From assembly GCF_001499905.1 (NCBI RefSeq), contig NZ_LQIS01000007.1:1-64000 (forward strand): DNA of 64,000 nt. Direction: 5' to 3'. Positions 7,780 through 16,839 of the stretch are shown piece after piece. A model generated the notes under the pieces. The model saw only the letters and a list, made by a program, of their open reading frames with translations. It was not told the origin of the DNA and searched no databases. A program made the position numbers and the translations under genes. The stretch comes from Mycobacterium sp. GA-1285. Lineage in GTDB: Bacteria > Actinomycetota > Actinomycetes > Mycobacteriales > Mycobacteriaceae. The stretch's first letter is position 1. Each line of letters opens with the position of its first letter.

Positions 7780-8762
7780 CGGCCGAACCGATCCGCGGCT
7801 GACGCGGCCAGACTCAAGGTGAGTCGTTTCGCACGCCTGGCCGCGTCGGTGAGGACGCGTTTGGGGGTTCCCGGCGCGCGAAGGTCGACCGCGTCGCCTA
7901 CGCGCACGGCGCCCGCGGCGTCCACCCAGCAGTAGCTGCCCAGGCACCGCTGCGCTCGCCCGGCGACGGCTTTGGTGATGCGGCGGTCGACCTCGAGGCC
8001 CGGTTGCGCGCGACTCGGGACGACGCAGCGGATCGTTGGCATCGTCACCTCGAGCACCGCGCCGCCGACGGTGAGGTGCCCGCCGGTCCACTGCCGTTCG
8101 GGCAGCCCGTCGAACGAGTCCTCAAGCGCGACAAGCACATTCGGCCGGAATCGGCGTACGTCCAGCGGGTCACCGTCGACCTCGGCACCGATTGTCGAAA
8201 GACTCGTCGTGCTCAGCACATGGACCGGCGCCAGGTCGACGAACATGCCCGGCGGCGTCGAGTAACGGGCGAAGGTCGCGAGGTCGGCGATCCGGAACAT
8301 CGAGACATCGGGCAACCTCTCACCCTGATCGATTCCGAAATCGGCGCGCAGCGATGCGATCGATGCGTTGTCGCGTTCGTGCTTGCTCAACCGGTGAAGG
8401 CTGGTGTCTTCGACTGGCGGCAGTGCGGTCAGGTGCATTTCACGCCCGGCCAACTCCGACAGCTTCGCGTTCACCGCTTCGTCGCTGCTGGAGAACTCAC
8501 TTCCCTCCGGGAAGGTGATGACGACCTCAGGCACATTGCCCGGACCCGCATCCGGCGGCAGCGGTCCCGCATAACGGGCCGTAGCGGTCAGCAGCGCGGG
8601 GATGCGGCGCGCCGAGGCGGTCACGTCGCGTTCCAGGTCTCGAACGGCCCAGAGCCGGTCGCCGAACACTCCGCGCGGTCCGACGCCGACGTGTTCGACG
8701 CGTTCGCCGCCCAGCGACTTCACCGGGTAGCGCCAGAGTTCGGCAACCTCGCCGATCACCAT
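7776..8762 (-). CDS. MOSC domain-containing protein
   Basis: The 328-residue protein has an N-terminal MOSC beta-barrel (GEVAELWRYPVKSLGGE) and a C-terminal MOSC domain with FRPNVLVAL and the conserved cysteine in TIRCVVPSRAQPG. MOSC proteins bind molybdenum cofactor or carry sulfur and reduce N-hydroxylated compounds. Nothing ties it directly to sterol metabolism. It converges on the ketosteroid-isomerase-like gene with a 4-nt overlap. The ATG at 8762 is the first plausible start. Confidence 0.85.
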   Translation of the reverse strand: MVIGEVAELWRYPVKSLGGERVEHVGVGPRGVFGDRLWAVRDLERDVTASARRIPALLTATARYAGPLPPDAGPGNVPEVVITFPEGSEFSSSDEAVNAKLSELAGREMHLTALPPVEDTSLHRLSKHERDNASIASLRADFGIDQGERLPDVSMFRIADLATFARYSTPPGMFVDLAPVHVLSTTSLSTIGAEVDGDPLDVRRFRPNVLVALEDSFDGLPERQWTGGHLTVGGAVLEVTMPTIRCVVPSRAQPGLEVDRRITKAVAGRAQRCLGSYCWVDAAGAVRVGDAVDLRAPGTPKRVLTDAARRAKRLTLSLAASAADRFGR

Positions 8763-8868
8763 GGCCGTCAGGCTACCCCCATCTGGCGGGCCGCAGACCT
8801 GCGGCCAGCGAATACGCCGGGATCAGTACGTTGTGTTGGGACCAGCGAAGCCACCGACACGAAGTCAG

Positions 8869-9528
8869 ATGCAATTGTTTGAAATCCGCCGATTCACCGG
8901 TTCGATATCGACCGCCGCAGTGGCGGTGATGGTCGTTGCGGCCGCGGTCGGGTGTGAACCGTCCGGCACCAGCCCGAACGCCGCCCTAAGCAGCCAATCT
9001 GCGTCACCGACAAGCTCGTCAGCGCAGGCCGCTCCCACGACCAGCCGGCCCGGGGACGCCGAAGCGACGCAGGATTACGCTCGCCTACTGCTCGAGGCAT
9101 CCGACCTCAGCGACGACGAGGACACCTTCACCGTCCAGTCGACGAACCCGGCTCCCGGAGGTCTGCCCGGGGCCAGCGCCCTGTTCGTCAACCGGGACGA
9201 CACCCGTGCGATCTCCAACACGATCGTCGTCTACCCGGACGCCGAAACCGCGACCAGAACACTGCGCGAGGCCATCCCCCGGCTCGACCAGGTGGTCACC
9301 GACGCGACACCGCGACCGGTTCCGGTCGGCACCGACGGCACCATCGCCGTCGGCCAGTCGGTCGACGGCAGCAAGGCCGTCACGCTGCTGCTGTTCACGC
9401 ATGGGCCGGCGCTGGTGCGGCTGGAGTTCCAAAGCGCGCTCGGCGACGCCACCACCGACGAATTCGTGATCAAAGTCGGCAAGATGCAGGACATCGCCCT
9501 TCGCACCGGACTTCCGGACCCGCAGTGA
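8869..9528 (+). CDS. Putative lipoprotein of unknown function
   Basis: The 219-residue protein starts with a positively charged stretch, a hydrophobic segment (about 14-28) and a lipobox AVGC with Cys29, so it should be an envelope lipoprotein. A Ser/Thr/Pro/Ala-rich linker (about 30-60) precedes a globular domain with alternating beta and helix patterns. No catalytic motif is recognised. ATG at 8869 is chosen because the longer reading frame would overlap the divergent MOSC start and push the signal sequence inside. It is not the Rv3524 membrane protein found nearby in M. tuberculosis. Confidence 0.7.
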   Translation: MQLFEIRRFTGSISTAAVAVMVVAAAVGCEPSGTSPNAALSSQSASPTSSSAQAAPTTSRPGDAEATQDYARLLLEASDLSDDEDTFTVQSTNPAPGGLPGASALFVNRDDTRAISNTIVVYPDAETATRTLREAIPRLDQVVTDATPRPVPVGTDGTIAVGQSVDGSKAVTLLLFTHGPALVRLEFQSALGDATTDEFVIKVGKMQDIALRTGLPDPQ

Positions 9529-9538
9529 GCCCGCGACC

Positions 9539-10069
9539 TCATTCCTCCACGCGCCGCAAACCCGTCGAGTAGCGGCGGGCCAGATCCTGGTACGCGCCGG
9601 GGTTGGTGTTCACCCACATCTCCGCGCCGGTGCCCGCGATCGGACCGCGCACCTTCGCGGGCGCGCCGGTCACCAGCACCTCGTCGGGGATCTTCGTGCC
9701 ACCGATGACAAGCGAGTGCGCCGCGATCAGGGAGCGCGCTCCAATGACCGCGCCGTCGAGGACGGTGCAGTGGTTGGCAAGGACCGCCTCCGCCCCGATG
9801 TGGGCGCCGTGCACGACGCACGCGTGGGCGACCGTGGCACCGGGCCCGACGTCCACCGGGATGCCGGGCGGGGCGTGCAGGACGCAACAATCCTGTACGT
9901 TGGCGCCCTCGCGGACCACGATCGGCGCGAAGTCGGCCCGCAGCACCGCGTTGAACCACACCGACGCACCCGCCTCGACGTGCACGTCACCCACCACAGT
10001 GGCAGTCGGCGCGATGAACGCGCCCCGATCGATCGTCGGTTCGCGCCCCTCGAAGGAGTACAACGGCAT
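9539..10069 (-). CDS. Gamma-class carbonic anhydrase-like hexapeptide-repeat protein (Rv3525c type)
   Basis: The 176-residue left-handed beta-helix protein shows repeated hexapeptide patterns (I/V-G-x-x-A-x). The metal-ligand set of gamma-carbonic anhydrases is visible as His65 in CVLH and His82/His87 in AHACVVHGAHIG, where the metal site forms between subunits of a trimer. Function as an active carbonic anhydrase is plausible but not proven by sequence. It diverges from kshA; the KstR operator at 10157-10170 is 87 nt from its start. Confidence 0.85.
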   Translation of the reverse strand: MPLYSFEGREPTIDRGAFIAPTATVVGDVHVEAGASVWFNAVLRADFAPIVVREGANVQDCCVLHAPPGIPVDVGPGATVAHACVVHGAHIGAEAVLANHCTVLDGAVIGARSLIAAHSLVIGGTKIPDEVLVTGAPAKVRGPIAGTGAEMWVNTNPGAYQDLARRYSTGLRRVEE

Positions 10070-10156
10070 CGTTTGGTTATACCCCTAGTTGGCGCGCAAT
10101 GAGCGCTTCACGGGAGGCGGATTACCTGCATAGATTGCGTGTGGAGCGGGAAAAAC

Positions 10157-10170
10157 TGTAACGTGTTCTA
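10157..10170. promoter_or_regulatory. KstR operator upstream of kshA
   Basis: TGTAACGTGTTCTA fits TnnAACnnGTTnnA. It lies 29 nt before the kshA start; GGGAGG at 10188-10193 then serves as ribosome binding site. Confidence 0.88.
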
Positions 10171-10199
10171 GTTAGAGACACAGAACCGGGAGGCCCACC

Positions 10200-11366
10200 G
10201 TGACTACCCACAGCGCGGGAATTCGTGAGATCGACACCGGCGCCCTGCCCGACCGGTACGCCCGGGGCTGGCATTGCCTCGGACCGGTGAAGAACTACCT
10301 GGACGGTAAGCCGCACGGCATCGAGATCTTCGGCACCATGCTGGTCGTCTTCGCGGATTCGGAAGGTGCGCTCAAAGTTCTTGATGGCTACTGCCGCCAC
10401 ATGGGCGGCAACCTCGCCCAGGGCACGATCAAGGGCGACGAGGTGGCATGCCCGTTCCACGACTGGCGTTGGGGTGGTGACGGCAAGTGCAAGCTGGTGC
10501 CCTACGCCAAGCGCACACCGAGGTTGGCGCGCACCCGCGCCTGGGAGACCGACGTTCGCGGCGGGCTGCTGTTCGTGTGGCACGACCACGAGGGCAATCC
10601 GCCGCAGCCCGAGGTCCGGATCCCCGACATTCCGGAGTTCGAGAGCGACGAGTGGACCGACTGGAAGTGGAACTCGATCCTGATCGAGAACGCCAACTGC
10701 CGGGAGATCATCGACAACGTCACCGACATGGCGCACTTCTTCTACATCCACTACGGCCTGCCGACGTACTTCAAGAACGTCTTCGAAGGCCACATCGCGT
10801 CGCAGTATCTGCACAACGTGGGTCGGCCCGATATCAACGACATGGGCACCACCTACGGTGAGGCGCACCTGGATTCGGAGGCATCGTATTTCGGCCCGTC
10901 GTTCATGATCAACTGGCTGCACAACAACTACGGCGGTTACAAGGCCGAGTCGATCCTGATCAACTGCCACTACCCGGTCACGCAGAACTCGTTCATGCTG
11001 CAGTGGGGTGTCATCGTCGAGAAGCCGAAGGGCCTGGACGAGAAGATGACCGAGAAGCTGGCCAACACGTTCACCGAGGGTGTCAGCAAGGGCTTCCTTC
11101 AGGACGTGGAGATCTGGAAACACAAGACCCGCATCGACAATCCGCTACTCGTCGAGGAGGACGGTGCGGTGTACCAGATGCGGCGGTGGTACCAGCAGTT
11201 CTACGTCGACGTCGCCGACGTCACCCCGGACATGACCGACCGCTTCGAGATCGAGGTGGACACCACGGCCGCCAACGAGAAGTGGCATGTGGAGGTCGAG
11301 GAGAACCTCAGGCGTCAGGCAGAAGAGAAGGACCAGAAGGAAAGAGCCGAGCAGCACTCGTCATGA
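10200..11366 (+). CDS. kshA: 3-ketosteroid 9-alpha-hydroxylase oxygenase KshA
   Basis: This Rieske oxygenase hydroxylates C9 of 3-ketosteroids; together with KstD it opens ring B, taking electrons from the reductase KshB. The 388-residue protein has the Rieske [2Fe-2S] ligands Cys65, His67, Cys84 and His87 and the mononuclear iron facial triad His179, His184 and Asp302, with Asn173 in the helix before it. The GTG start has GGGAGG 6 nt upstream. It is preceded by a KstR palindrome and overlaps the next gene by ATGA. It corresponds to Rv3526. Confidence 0.96.
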   Translation: MTTHSAGIREIDTGALPDRYARGWHCLGPVKNYLDGKPHGIEIFGTMLVVFADSEGALKVLDGYCRHMGGNLAQGTIKGDEVACPFHDWRWGGDGKCKLVPYAKRTPRLARTRAWETDVRGGLLFVWHDHEGNPPQPEVRIPDIPEFESDEWTDWKWNSILIENANCREIIDNVTDMAHFFYIHYGLPTYFKNVFEGHIASQYLHNVGRPDINDMGTTYGEAHLDSEASYFGPSFMINWLHNNYGGYKAESILINCHYPVTQNSFMLQWGVIVEKPKGLDEKMTEKLANTFTEGVSKGFLQDVEIWKHKTRIDNPLLVEEDGAVYQMRRWYQQFYVDVADVTPDMTDRFEIEVDTTAANEKWHVEVEENLRRQAEEKDQKERAEQHSS

Positions 11367-11914
11367 GCCCGCGCGAGGAAGCCCCCGACTCCGGCCAGAT
11401 TGTCGGCCCCGCCGACTCCGGCCAAATTGTCGGCCCCGCCGACTCCGGCCAAATTGTCGGCCCCGCCGACTCCGGCCAAATTGTCGACCGGTTGGCCCGG
11501 GCGATGTTGCTGCTGCACGGCGCGCATGACGACGACCACCATGACCATGGGCACAGCCACGGCTCCGTTCCGGTCACCTCGAAGGCACCCTCTTTCGGTG
11601 GCGAACGCGCGGCGGCGCTGCGGGAGGCCACTCAGCGGGATCGTGAACGGTATCTGAGGTCGGGCCTGGTGTCCGTCGACTGCCGCTTCTGCCACGTCTC
11701 GGTCGACGTCAAGAAGCTGGGGCCTGCGCACACATCGGTGCAGTGGAACACCGAGGCAACGAAACGCTGTGCGTACTTCACCGAGATCCGGCAGTCCGGC
11801 GGCGACCCTGCCCGCGAAAAGTCCTGTCCCCGCCTGGCCGACAGCATCAAGCACGCCGTGGCCGAAGGATGCCTGGAAGAGGTCTCGCCGGTTCCGTCCC
11901 CGGGCGACGGCTAG
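11363..11914 (+). CDS. His/Cys-rich protein of unknown function with N-terminal tandem repeats (Rv3527 position)
   Basis: This 183-residue protein overlaps kshA by 4 nt (ATGA), so the two are translationally coupled. Residues 9-41 are three and two-thirds copies of DSGQIVGPA encoded by a 27-bp tandem repeat. Then comes DRLARAMLLLHG, a His/Asp cluster (HDDDHHDHGHSHG, about 54-66) and a C-terminal domain with CRFCHV plus three further cysteines in KRCAYF, KSCPRL and EGCLEE. The pattern suggests metal binding, possibly iron or iron-sulfur delivery to KshA, but this is inference only. Confidence 0.75.
   Translation: MSPREEAPDSGQIVGPADSGQIVGPADSGQIVGPADSGQIVDRLARAMLLLHGAHDDDHHDHGHSHGSVPVTSKAPSFGGERAAALREATQRDRERYLRSGLVSVDCRFCHVSVDVKKLGPAHTSVQWNTEATKRCAYFTEIRQSGGDPAREKSCPRLADSIKHAVAEGCLEEVSPVPSPGDG
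11387..11485 (+). repeat. 27-bp in-frame tandem repeat, 3.67 copies
   Basis: Units start at 11387, 11414, 11441 and 11468 (last one 18 nt). Copies 2 and 3 are identical; copy 1 differs by one base (CAGATT instead of CAAATT). Each full unit encodes nine residues, so copy-number change keeps the frame. Confidence 0.95.
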
Positions 11915-11963
11915 AGCCTTCACGGCTCGCCGTTGGGTGGCGAGAAGTCGTAAAGTCGGCTGA

Positions 11964-12608
11964 ATGCGGCGTTTTCGGGTGCTTATCTGTCTGTTCGCAC
12001 TGAGTGCTGCATCCTGCACGCGGGTGATTGACAACCCGCAGCCGACGGCCGAACCGCCGGTCGCCCCGATCCCCGCCGGACAGATCGGCGACCTGCTGAG
12101 CCCCGACGTCACGAAGGGCGACGGCAACCTGTTCGTGACCGTCGACCCCGACGACTGCGCGGGAGTGGCGCGGGAGGTGGACCCGCCGTTCATCGTCGAC
12201 CACGATCCCGCGGCATACGACGGCGGGCACTGGACGACGCTCCATGGCGGCCTCGACGTGTACGTCGAGGAGATGGTCGGTGTGTACCGCTCAGATTTCG
12301 ACGCGAAAGATGCACTGGCACAGGCCGAGCACACGATCGACTCCTGTCGCGGGACACCGTTTCGGGTTACCAGCATGGCCGAACGCGAGTATGGCTTCGA
12401 GCTCCTGCCGGCGGTCGATTCCGGTTCACGCGAGATCCTGCTGTGGTCGTTCAAGGGTGAGGACTGGGCATGCGACAGCGCGCTGGTCGCCGCGTACAAC
12501 GCCGCCATCGAGATCTCGACATGCGGACCCGCCAACGGCTACGACGTGCGTTCACTGGCCGAGGACGCGCTCGGACGAATCCAAGCGCTGGCGAACACGA
12601 CCGCCTGA
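11964..12608 (+). CDS. Lipoprotein with PknH_C-like sensor domain
   Basis: The 214-residue protein has an N-terminal signal (RRFRVLICLFALSAASC) with lipobox cysteine Cys18, although Ala rather than Leu occupies the -3 position. The rest resembles the extracellular PknH_C domain of mycobacterial Ser/Thr kinases: FVTVDPDDCAG, VEEMVGVYRSDFDAKDA, SCRG, WACDSAL and a final STCGP. These four cysteines fit the two disulfides of that domain. It probably binds a ligand in the cell envelope. It is 49 nt after the kshA-Rv3527-like pair and convergent with the sulfotransferase gene. Confidence 0.75.
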   Translation: MRRFRVLICLFALSAASCTRVIDNPQPTAEPPVAPIPAGQIGDLLSPDVTKGDGNLFVTVDPDDCAGVAREVDPPFIVDHDPAAYDGGHWTTLHGGLDVYVEEMVGVYRSDFDAKDALAQAEHTIDSCRGTPFRVTSMAEREYGFELLPAVDSGSREILLWSFKGEDWACDSALVAAYNAAIEISTCGPANGYDVRSLAEDALGRIQALANTTA

Positions 12609-12621
12609 GCCGGATACCAAC

Positions 12622-13764
12622 TCAGAGCCCCTCGAAGCGCTCCTTGACCTCGTCGGGGGTCAGGCCGTAATCGGCCAGCGAGTAGGTGTGTTTGGGCGCC
12701 CGCGGGCCCTTCTTGCTCTCCTCGTGTGTCGCGGTCATCGCCTCACGCGCGGGATCGGTGAACTCGATCCCGAACGCACGGTAGATGTCGGCAACGGCGC
12801 CGATGGGATCCTTGATCAGCTTGAAGTAGTCGAGATCGTAGAACTGGGCCGAGTCATGTTGGGCCCGTTCGGCATTGAACAGTTCAAGTCCGCGTGACCA
12901 GGTCTCCAACGAGTCGCGCCCGATCGTCTCCCCGACGAAGGTGTTCGACCAGCCCTCGGTGGTGTGCTGGGCCAGCGAGCACATCGACGCCATGATCGTC
13001 TCCGGCGGCCGGTGACACTGGATGACCAACGCGTCCGGATACGTCTTGAACAGCGCGCCGAGCGCGAACAGGTGGCTCGGGTTCTTCAGCACCCACCGCT
13101 TCTCGGGTTCGTTGAGCCCGATCAACTGGAGGTTCCTGCGGTGCCGCTGATAGGGCTTCGTCCAGTCCTGTCGGGCCAGCCACTGGGAATACGTCGGGAT
13201 GTGGGCCAGCGTCTCGTAGGAGACCGAATGCAGCGACTGCCGGAGCAGCTGCCAGCATTCCTCGACCTCGTCGGCCGTCATGTAGTGCAGCCCGGTGTAA
13301 TCCGGGTTCTCCGCGTGCGCCTTGCGGAACTGGGCGTCGAGTTGGGCGAAAACGGGGTTCTCAGACCAGGTTTCGCGCGGTGGTCGGGGCTGGGGGAATT
13401 CGGCGAGCCACAGCTCCAGGCCCTGGTGGCGTGGGTCGGCGGCCAGGAGCCGATGGACGGCGGTGGTGCCGGTGCGGGGCAGACCCGTGACGAAGATCGG
13501 CTTCTCGATCGCGACGTCGGCGTGTTGCGGGTGCTGCTTCCACGCCGCTTCGGACACCAGTCGGGCGACCAGCGCGTTGCGCACGAAGAACCGTTGCATC
13601 TTGCTGCCGAACTCGGTGAGATCCGCGTCGCGGCGGTAGGACTCGAGCAGCACCCCCAGGGCTTCGAGGTAGTTGTCGTCGTCGCTTCCGAAGTCGTCGA
13701 GTCCACAGGCCTTGGTGGCCGAGGCGTGCAGATCCTCGACCGTACCGACGTCGGTGCGCGTCAC
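12622..13764 (-). CDS. Sulfotransferase family protein (Rv3529c type)
   Basis: The 380-residue protein has the PAPS 5'-phosphosulfate loop FVTGLPRTGTTAVHRLLA (about 91-108) and a 3'-phosphate-binding region around VIQCHRPPETIMASM. The acceptor is unknown; a sterol or lipid hydroxyl is reasonable given the operon. GTG at 13764 overlaps the stop of the upstream SDR gene (GTGA). It is the last gene of the operon headed by the Rv3531c-like gene, which carries a KstR operator. Confidence 0.87.
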   Translation of the reverse strand: MTRTDVGTVEDLHASATKACGLDDFGSDDDNYLEALGVLLESYRRDADLTEFGSKMQRFFVRNALVARLVSEAAWKQHPQHADVAIEKPIFVTGLPRTGTTAVHRLLAADPRHQGLELWLAEFPQPRPPRETWSENPVFAQLDAQFRKAHAENPDYTGLHYMTADEVEECWQLLRQSLHSVSYETLAHIPTYSQWLARQDWTKPYQRHRRNLQLIGLNEPEKRWVLKNPSHLFALGALFKTYPDALVIQCHRPPETIMASMCSLAQHTTEGWSNTFVGETIGRDSLETWSRGLELFNAERAQHDSAQFYDLDYFKLIKDPIGAVADIYRAFGIEFTDPAREAMTATHEESKKGPRAPKHTYSLADYGLTPDEVKERFEGL

Positions 13765-14543
13765 GCCTTGTACTCCCCACAGTTGACATCCAGTGCCTGG
13801 CCGGTGATTCCGCTCGACAGGTCGCTGGCCATGAACAGGATCGCCGAGGCCACCTCGTCCTCGGTGGGAAGTCGTTTGAGATCGGATGCGGCGGCGGTCG
13901 CCTCGTAGATCTCGTCGACGGTGGTGCCGTACTTACCGGCCTGGTGGTTGAAGTAGCTTTCCAGCGTGCCGCCCCAGATGTAGCCGGGCAGTACCGAATT
14001 CACGCGGATGCCCTGTTCACCGAGTTCGGTCGCCAACGACTGTGACATCGCCAGCAGCGCCGACTTCGCCATCTTGTAGGCGCCGTACTTTGCCTGCGAG
14101 TGACGCACCACCATGGAGTTCACGTTGACGACCGATCCATTGGCCTCCGCCAGCGCCGGCGAGAACCCCTGAATCAGTCGCAGAGCGCCAAAGACGGTCA
14201 ACTCGATCGCATCGCGCATGTGCTCAAAAGTGGTGTTGGCCAACGGTTTCATCGACGGCACCCGAAACGCGTTGTTGATGAGCACGTCGACCTTGCCGAA
14301 CGCCGTCATCGTCTCGTCGACCAGGTTGTTCACCTGGGCCTCGTCGGTGATGTCCGTGCCCACCGACAGCGCGCGCCTGCCCAGATCGGTGACCTGCTTG
14401 GCGACATCCTCCAGACGTTCCACGGTGCGGGCCGCCAGCACCAGGTCGGCACCCTCCTGGGCGCACCGGCGCGCAAGCGTGGTGCCCAGCCCGGGGCCCA
14501 CGCCGCTGATGACGACGACCTTCCCATCGAGCATCCCGGCCAT
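13761..14543 (-). CDS. Short-chain dehydrogenase/reductase (Rv3530c type)
   Basis: The 260-residue classical SDR has the cofactor motif SGVGPGLG near residue 14, NNAF in the central strand and the catalytic YGAYKMAKS (YxxxK). It is an NAD(P)-dependent alcohol/ketone oxidoreductase. The position in a KstR-controlled operon suggests a steroid or side-chain hydroxyl substrate. ATG at 14543 begins 2 nt after the stop of the preceding gene. A longer frame upstream is a shadow of the Rv3531c-like gene. Confidence 0.88.
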   Translation of the reverse strand: MAGMLDGKVVVISGVGPGLGTTLARRCAQEGADLVLAARTVERLEDVAKQVTDLGRRALSVGTDITDEAQVNNLVDETMTAFGKVDVLINNAFRVPSMKPLANTTFEHMRDAIELTVFGALRLIQGFSPALAEANGSVVNVNSMVVRHSQAKYGAYKMAKSALLAMSQSLATELGEQGIRVNSVLPGYIWGGTLESYFNHQAGKYGTTVDEIYEATAAASDLKRLPTEDEVASAILFMASDLSSGITGQALDVNCGEYKA

Positions 14544-14545
14544 GA

Positions 14546-15673
14546 TCAGCCCACCATCCTGCTCTGAATCTGCTGTTGCCGCAAGGCGATCCTCGCGCGC
14601 CAATCGTCTTCGGAGATCTTGTTGGTGTCGTAGTACGGCAGCGCGTCGCCGACCTTGTCCACGTCGATGACCTCGACCGTCGGGCCGTCGGCCTCGGTCA
14701 GCGCACGAGACAATCGCTGCCATCGGAACTGCAGATATCCCTTTCGATGGCCCAGCGTTTCGCACCAGTTCGTGACGCCGGGGTTGGCATCGGAGACGAC
14801 GATGCGAATCTTGTCGTCCGGATCGGCTTGCGCCTGAGTGCCGTTCAGCGAGGTCTGGTGGTTGATGTAGTCCAGCGAGATGTACCACAGGCTGCCGAGC
14901 TGGAATCCGAGATAGGGTGCGTCGCTGACCGGCAATGTGATGATCATCGCCTGGTCCGTTGCCAGGTCGAAGTGACCGACCGACGAGTACTGCGTGGCCA
15001 GGCCGCCCGGGGTTAGTCGCGGCGCCACCATCGTGTTGACCGGCAGGGTGTTGTAGAACCACTGCGGGAACTGCAGCCACGTCTTGACCCGCTGGACCAG
15101 TTGCTTACCGGCCACCGCATATCGCTTCTCGATGAGCTCCTTGGTCAGCGGCGGTGGCGCGGTGCCCGCGGTGTCGGTGCGCGCGATGCTGATGTAGCCG
15201 CGCTGTGCCGACCAGTCGTTGTAGACCTCGCGGACCACCAGTTGCGACGGGCTGTTCGGAGTGAACCGCCATTCGTACGTGCCGTCCTCGGCGACGTCGA
15301 GTTCTCGGTCGTCGAACGCGGCCTGACTCGGCGGCACGTTGTCGTCGGTGTACTCCCCGCCGAGCAGCTGGAAGGCCAAGTCGGTCGTCGTGCCTCGTTT
15401 GCCGGTGACGACATACTCGTGGCCCGGCTGCACGCGGGTGCCGAAATACAGGGCGTCGGGATTGTCGAGGCCCATCTTCGTGAACGGCCCGGTTCCGGAC
15501 TGCATGAACGGATGGTCGCGGTCGTAATCGAATGCCAGGTGCGTGCAGGCCGCGACGCATCCCGCGAGGTACTGCAGACCCTCGATCAGGTCCGCCTCGG
15601 ACTCAATGAAGGGTGCGGTGGCGACGAGGTGCTCGGCTTCGGCGATCGCATCGATCAGCGGCTGGGAATACAC
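14546..15673 (-). CDS. DUF1214-like protein (Rv3531c type)
   Basis: The 375-residue protein contains a DUF1214-type C-terminal region (about 190-330) with conserved aromatic residues and has no known catalytic motif that I can identify. GTG at 15673 is preferred over the ATG at 15724: the later start keeps the KstR palindrome (15685-15698) outside the gene, 11 nt upstream, as seen for other KstR targets here. It heads an operon with the SDR and sulfotransferase. A function in sterol catabolism is implied by regulation only. Confidence 0.78.
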   Translation of the reverse strand: MYSQPLIDAIAEAEHLVATAPFIESEADLIEGLQYLAGCVAACTHLAFDYDRDHPFMQSGTGPFTKMGLDNPDALYFGTRVQPGHEYVVTGKRGTTTDLAFQLLGGEYTDDNVPPSQAAFDDRELDVAEDGTYEWRFTPNSPSQLVVREVYNDWSAQRGYISIARTDTAGTAPPPLTKELIEKRYAVAGKQLVQRVKTWLQFPQWFYNTLPVNTMVAPRLTPGGLATQYSSVGHFDLATDQAMIITLPVSDAPYLGFQLGSLWYISLDYINHQTSLNGTQAQADPDDKIRIVVSDANPGVTNWCETLGHRKGYLQFRWQRLSRALTEADGPTVEVIDVDKVGDALPYYDTNKISEDDWRARIALRQQQIQSRMVG

Positions 15674-15684
15674 CCTGCTGAAAC

Positions 15685-15698
15685 TAGAACGCGTTCTA
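15685..15698. promoter_or_regulatory. KstR operator (perfect palindrome)
   Basis: TAGAACGCGTTCTA is perfectly self-complementary across all 14 bases. It lies between the Rv3531c-like operon (11 nt from its GTG) and the IclR gene (60 nt from its GTG). Confidence 0.9.
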
Positions 15699-15758
15699 GC
15701 GGGAGTCAACATATCGACCGGCATGGTCCAAATATGGAACCGGCAGTAGCCTACGCAC

Positions 15759-16667
15759 GTGAGTTACCCCGAGACCACCCGGCGCGCATCGCCGCCGACC
15801 GAGCGCGTCGTGCGAATCCTGGATTTCCTCGCCGCCCGCCCCGACCAGCGCTTCGGCGTCTCGGAGTTGGCGCGGCGCACCGGCTTGAGCAAGCCGACCT
15901 GCCTCGGGTTGGTCGGTACACTCGCCGACGCGGGATATCTGGTCCGCGATCCGACCGACAAGACTTATCGGCTGGGCCCGTCGCTGATCACGCTCGGGCA
16001 CCGGGCCCAAGAGGCGTTGCGGGTGAGCCCCGCGGCTCGAGAGGAACTGCGCCGGCTGTCGGCCCGCTTCGCCGTCACCGCAGCGCTGTCGGCGGTGGTC
16101 GACGACCGCATCACGGTGCTCGACCTCGTGGCCCCGCCAGGCGTGCGGGCCGGCGTCGAGGTCGGGCAGAGCTATCCGTTCGCACCGCCGGTCGGGCTGA
16201 TGTTCGTGCTGTGGGATGACGAGGCGGAACGCGACTGGCTGGCCAAGGAGCCGTCGCTGCCGCTGCGCACCGACACCGAACGGCTGAACCGGGTGATCGC
16301 AGAATGCCGTGCGGACGGTTACCTGGTCGAGCGGCTGACGCCCGGCGGTCGGCGCCTCTATTCGTTGATGGCCGGCATGCCGACGCAATTGCCCGACGAG
16401 TTGCGCGCGCTACTCGGGGAATTGGTGTCCGACATCGGTGAGCGGGTCTATCTCCGCGTGGACAACGACCACCGCAAACATCACGACATCAGCGTGATCT
16501 CGGCCCCGGTGTACGACCACTACCAGCGACAGATCATGGTGGCCTCGATGCACGTCGGAAGGGCGTTGACGGACAACGAGATCACCGAACGGGCCCGGGC
16601 ATTGGTGTCGACCGCTGACGCGGTGACCGACCAGCTGGGCGGCGCGAAACCTCACGACAGCGCTTAG
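15759..16667 (+). CDS. IclR-family transcriptional regulator
   Basis: The 302-residue protein has an N-terminal winged helix (VRILDFLAARPDQRFGVSELARRTGLSKPTCLGLVGTL, about 18-55, recognition helix SKPTCLGLV) and a C-terminal GAF-like effector domain. The effector is unknown. It diverges from the KstR-controlled Rv3531c-like operon and may regulate itself or that operon. GTG at 15759 is the start; the intergenic region of 85 bp holds the KstR palindrome. Confidence 0.88.
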   Translation: MSYPETTRRASPPTERVVRILDFLAARPDQRFGVSELARRTGLSKPTCLGLVGTLADAGYLVRDPTDKTYRLGPSLITLGHRAQEALRVSPAAREELRRLSARFAVTAALSAVVDDRITVLDLVAPPGVRAGVEVGQSYPFAPPVGLMFVLWDDEAERDWLAKEPSLPLRTDTERLNRVIAECRADGYLVERLTPGGRRLYSLMAGMPTQLPDELRALLGELVSDIGERVYLRVDNDHRKHHDISVISAPVYDHYQRQIMVASMHVGRALTDNEITERARALVSTADAVTDQLGGAKPHDSA

Positions 16668-16839
16668 CCCAGCAAACAGTAATTTCTGGATCGGCAGGTT
16701 TTGCCCCCGCGGTCCAGGGGTAATCGAACTCGCGTCAGGGGGTCTTCAAGCCGCAACGTCAGTATCGGACGGGGCGGTTGTGAACAACAAGTCGATGTGA
16801 CGTCGCTCTATCGGCGCCATCACGAACAAGGAGTTCAAC

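Noticed and set aside
11387..11485. CRISPR-like repeat array
   Set aside because: The 27-bp units are directly adjacent without spacers and encode a peptide repeat within a gene.
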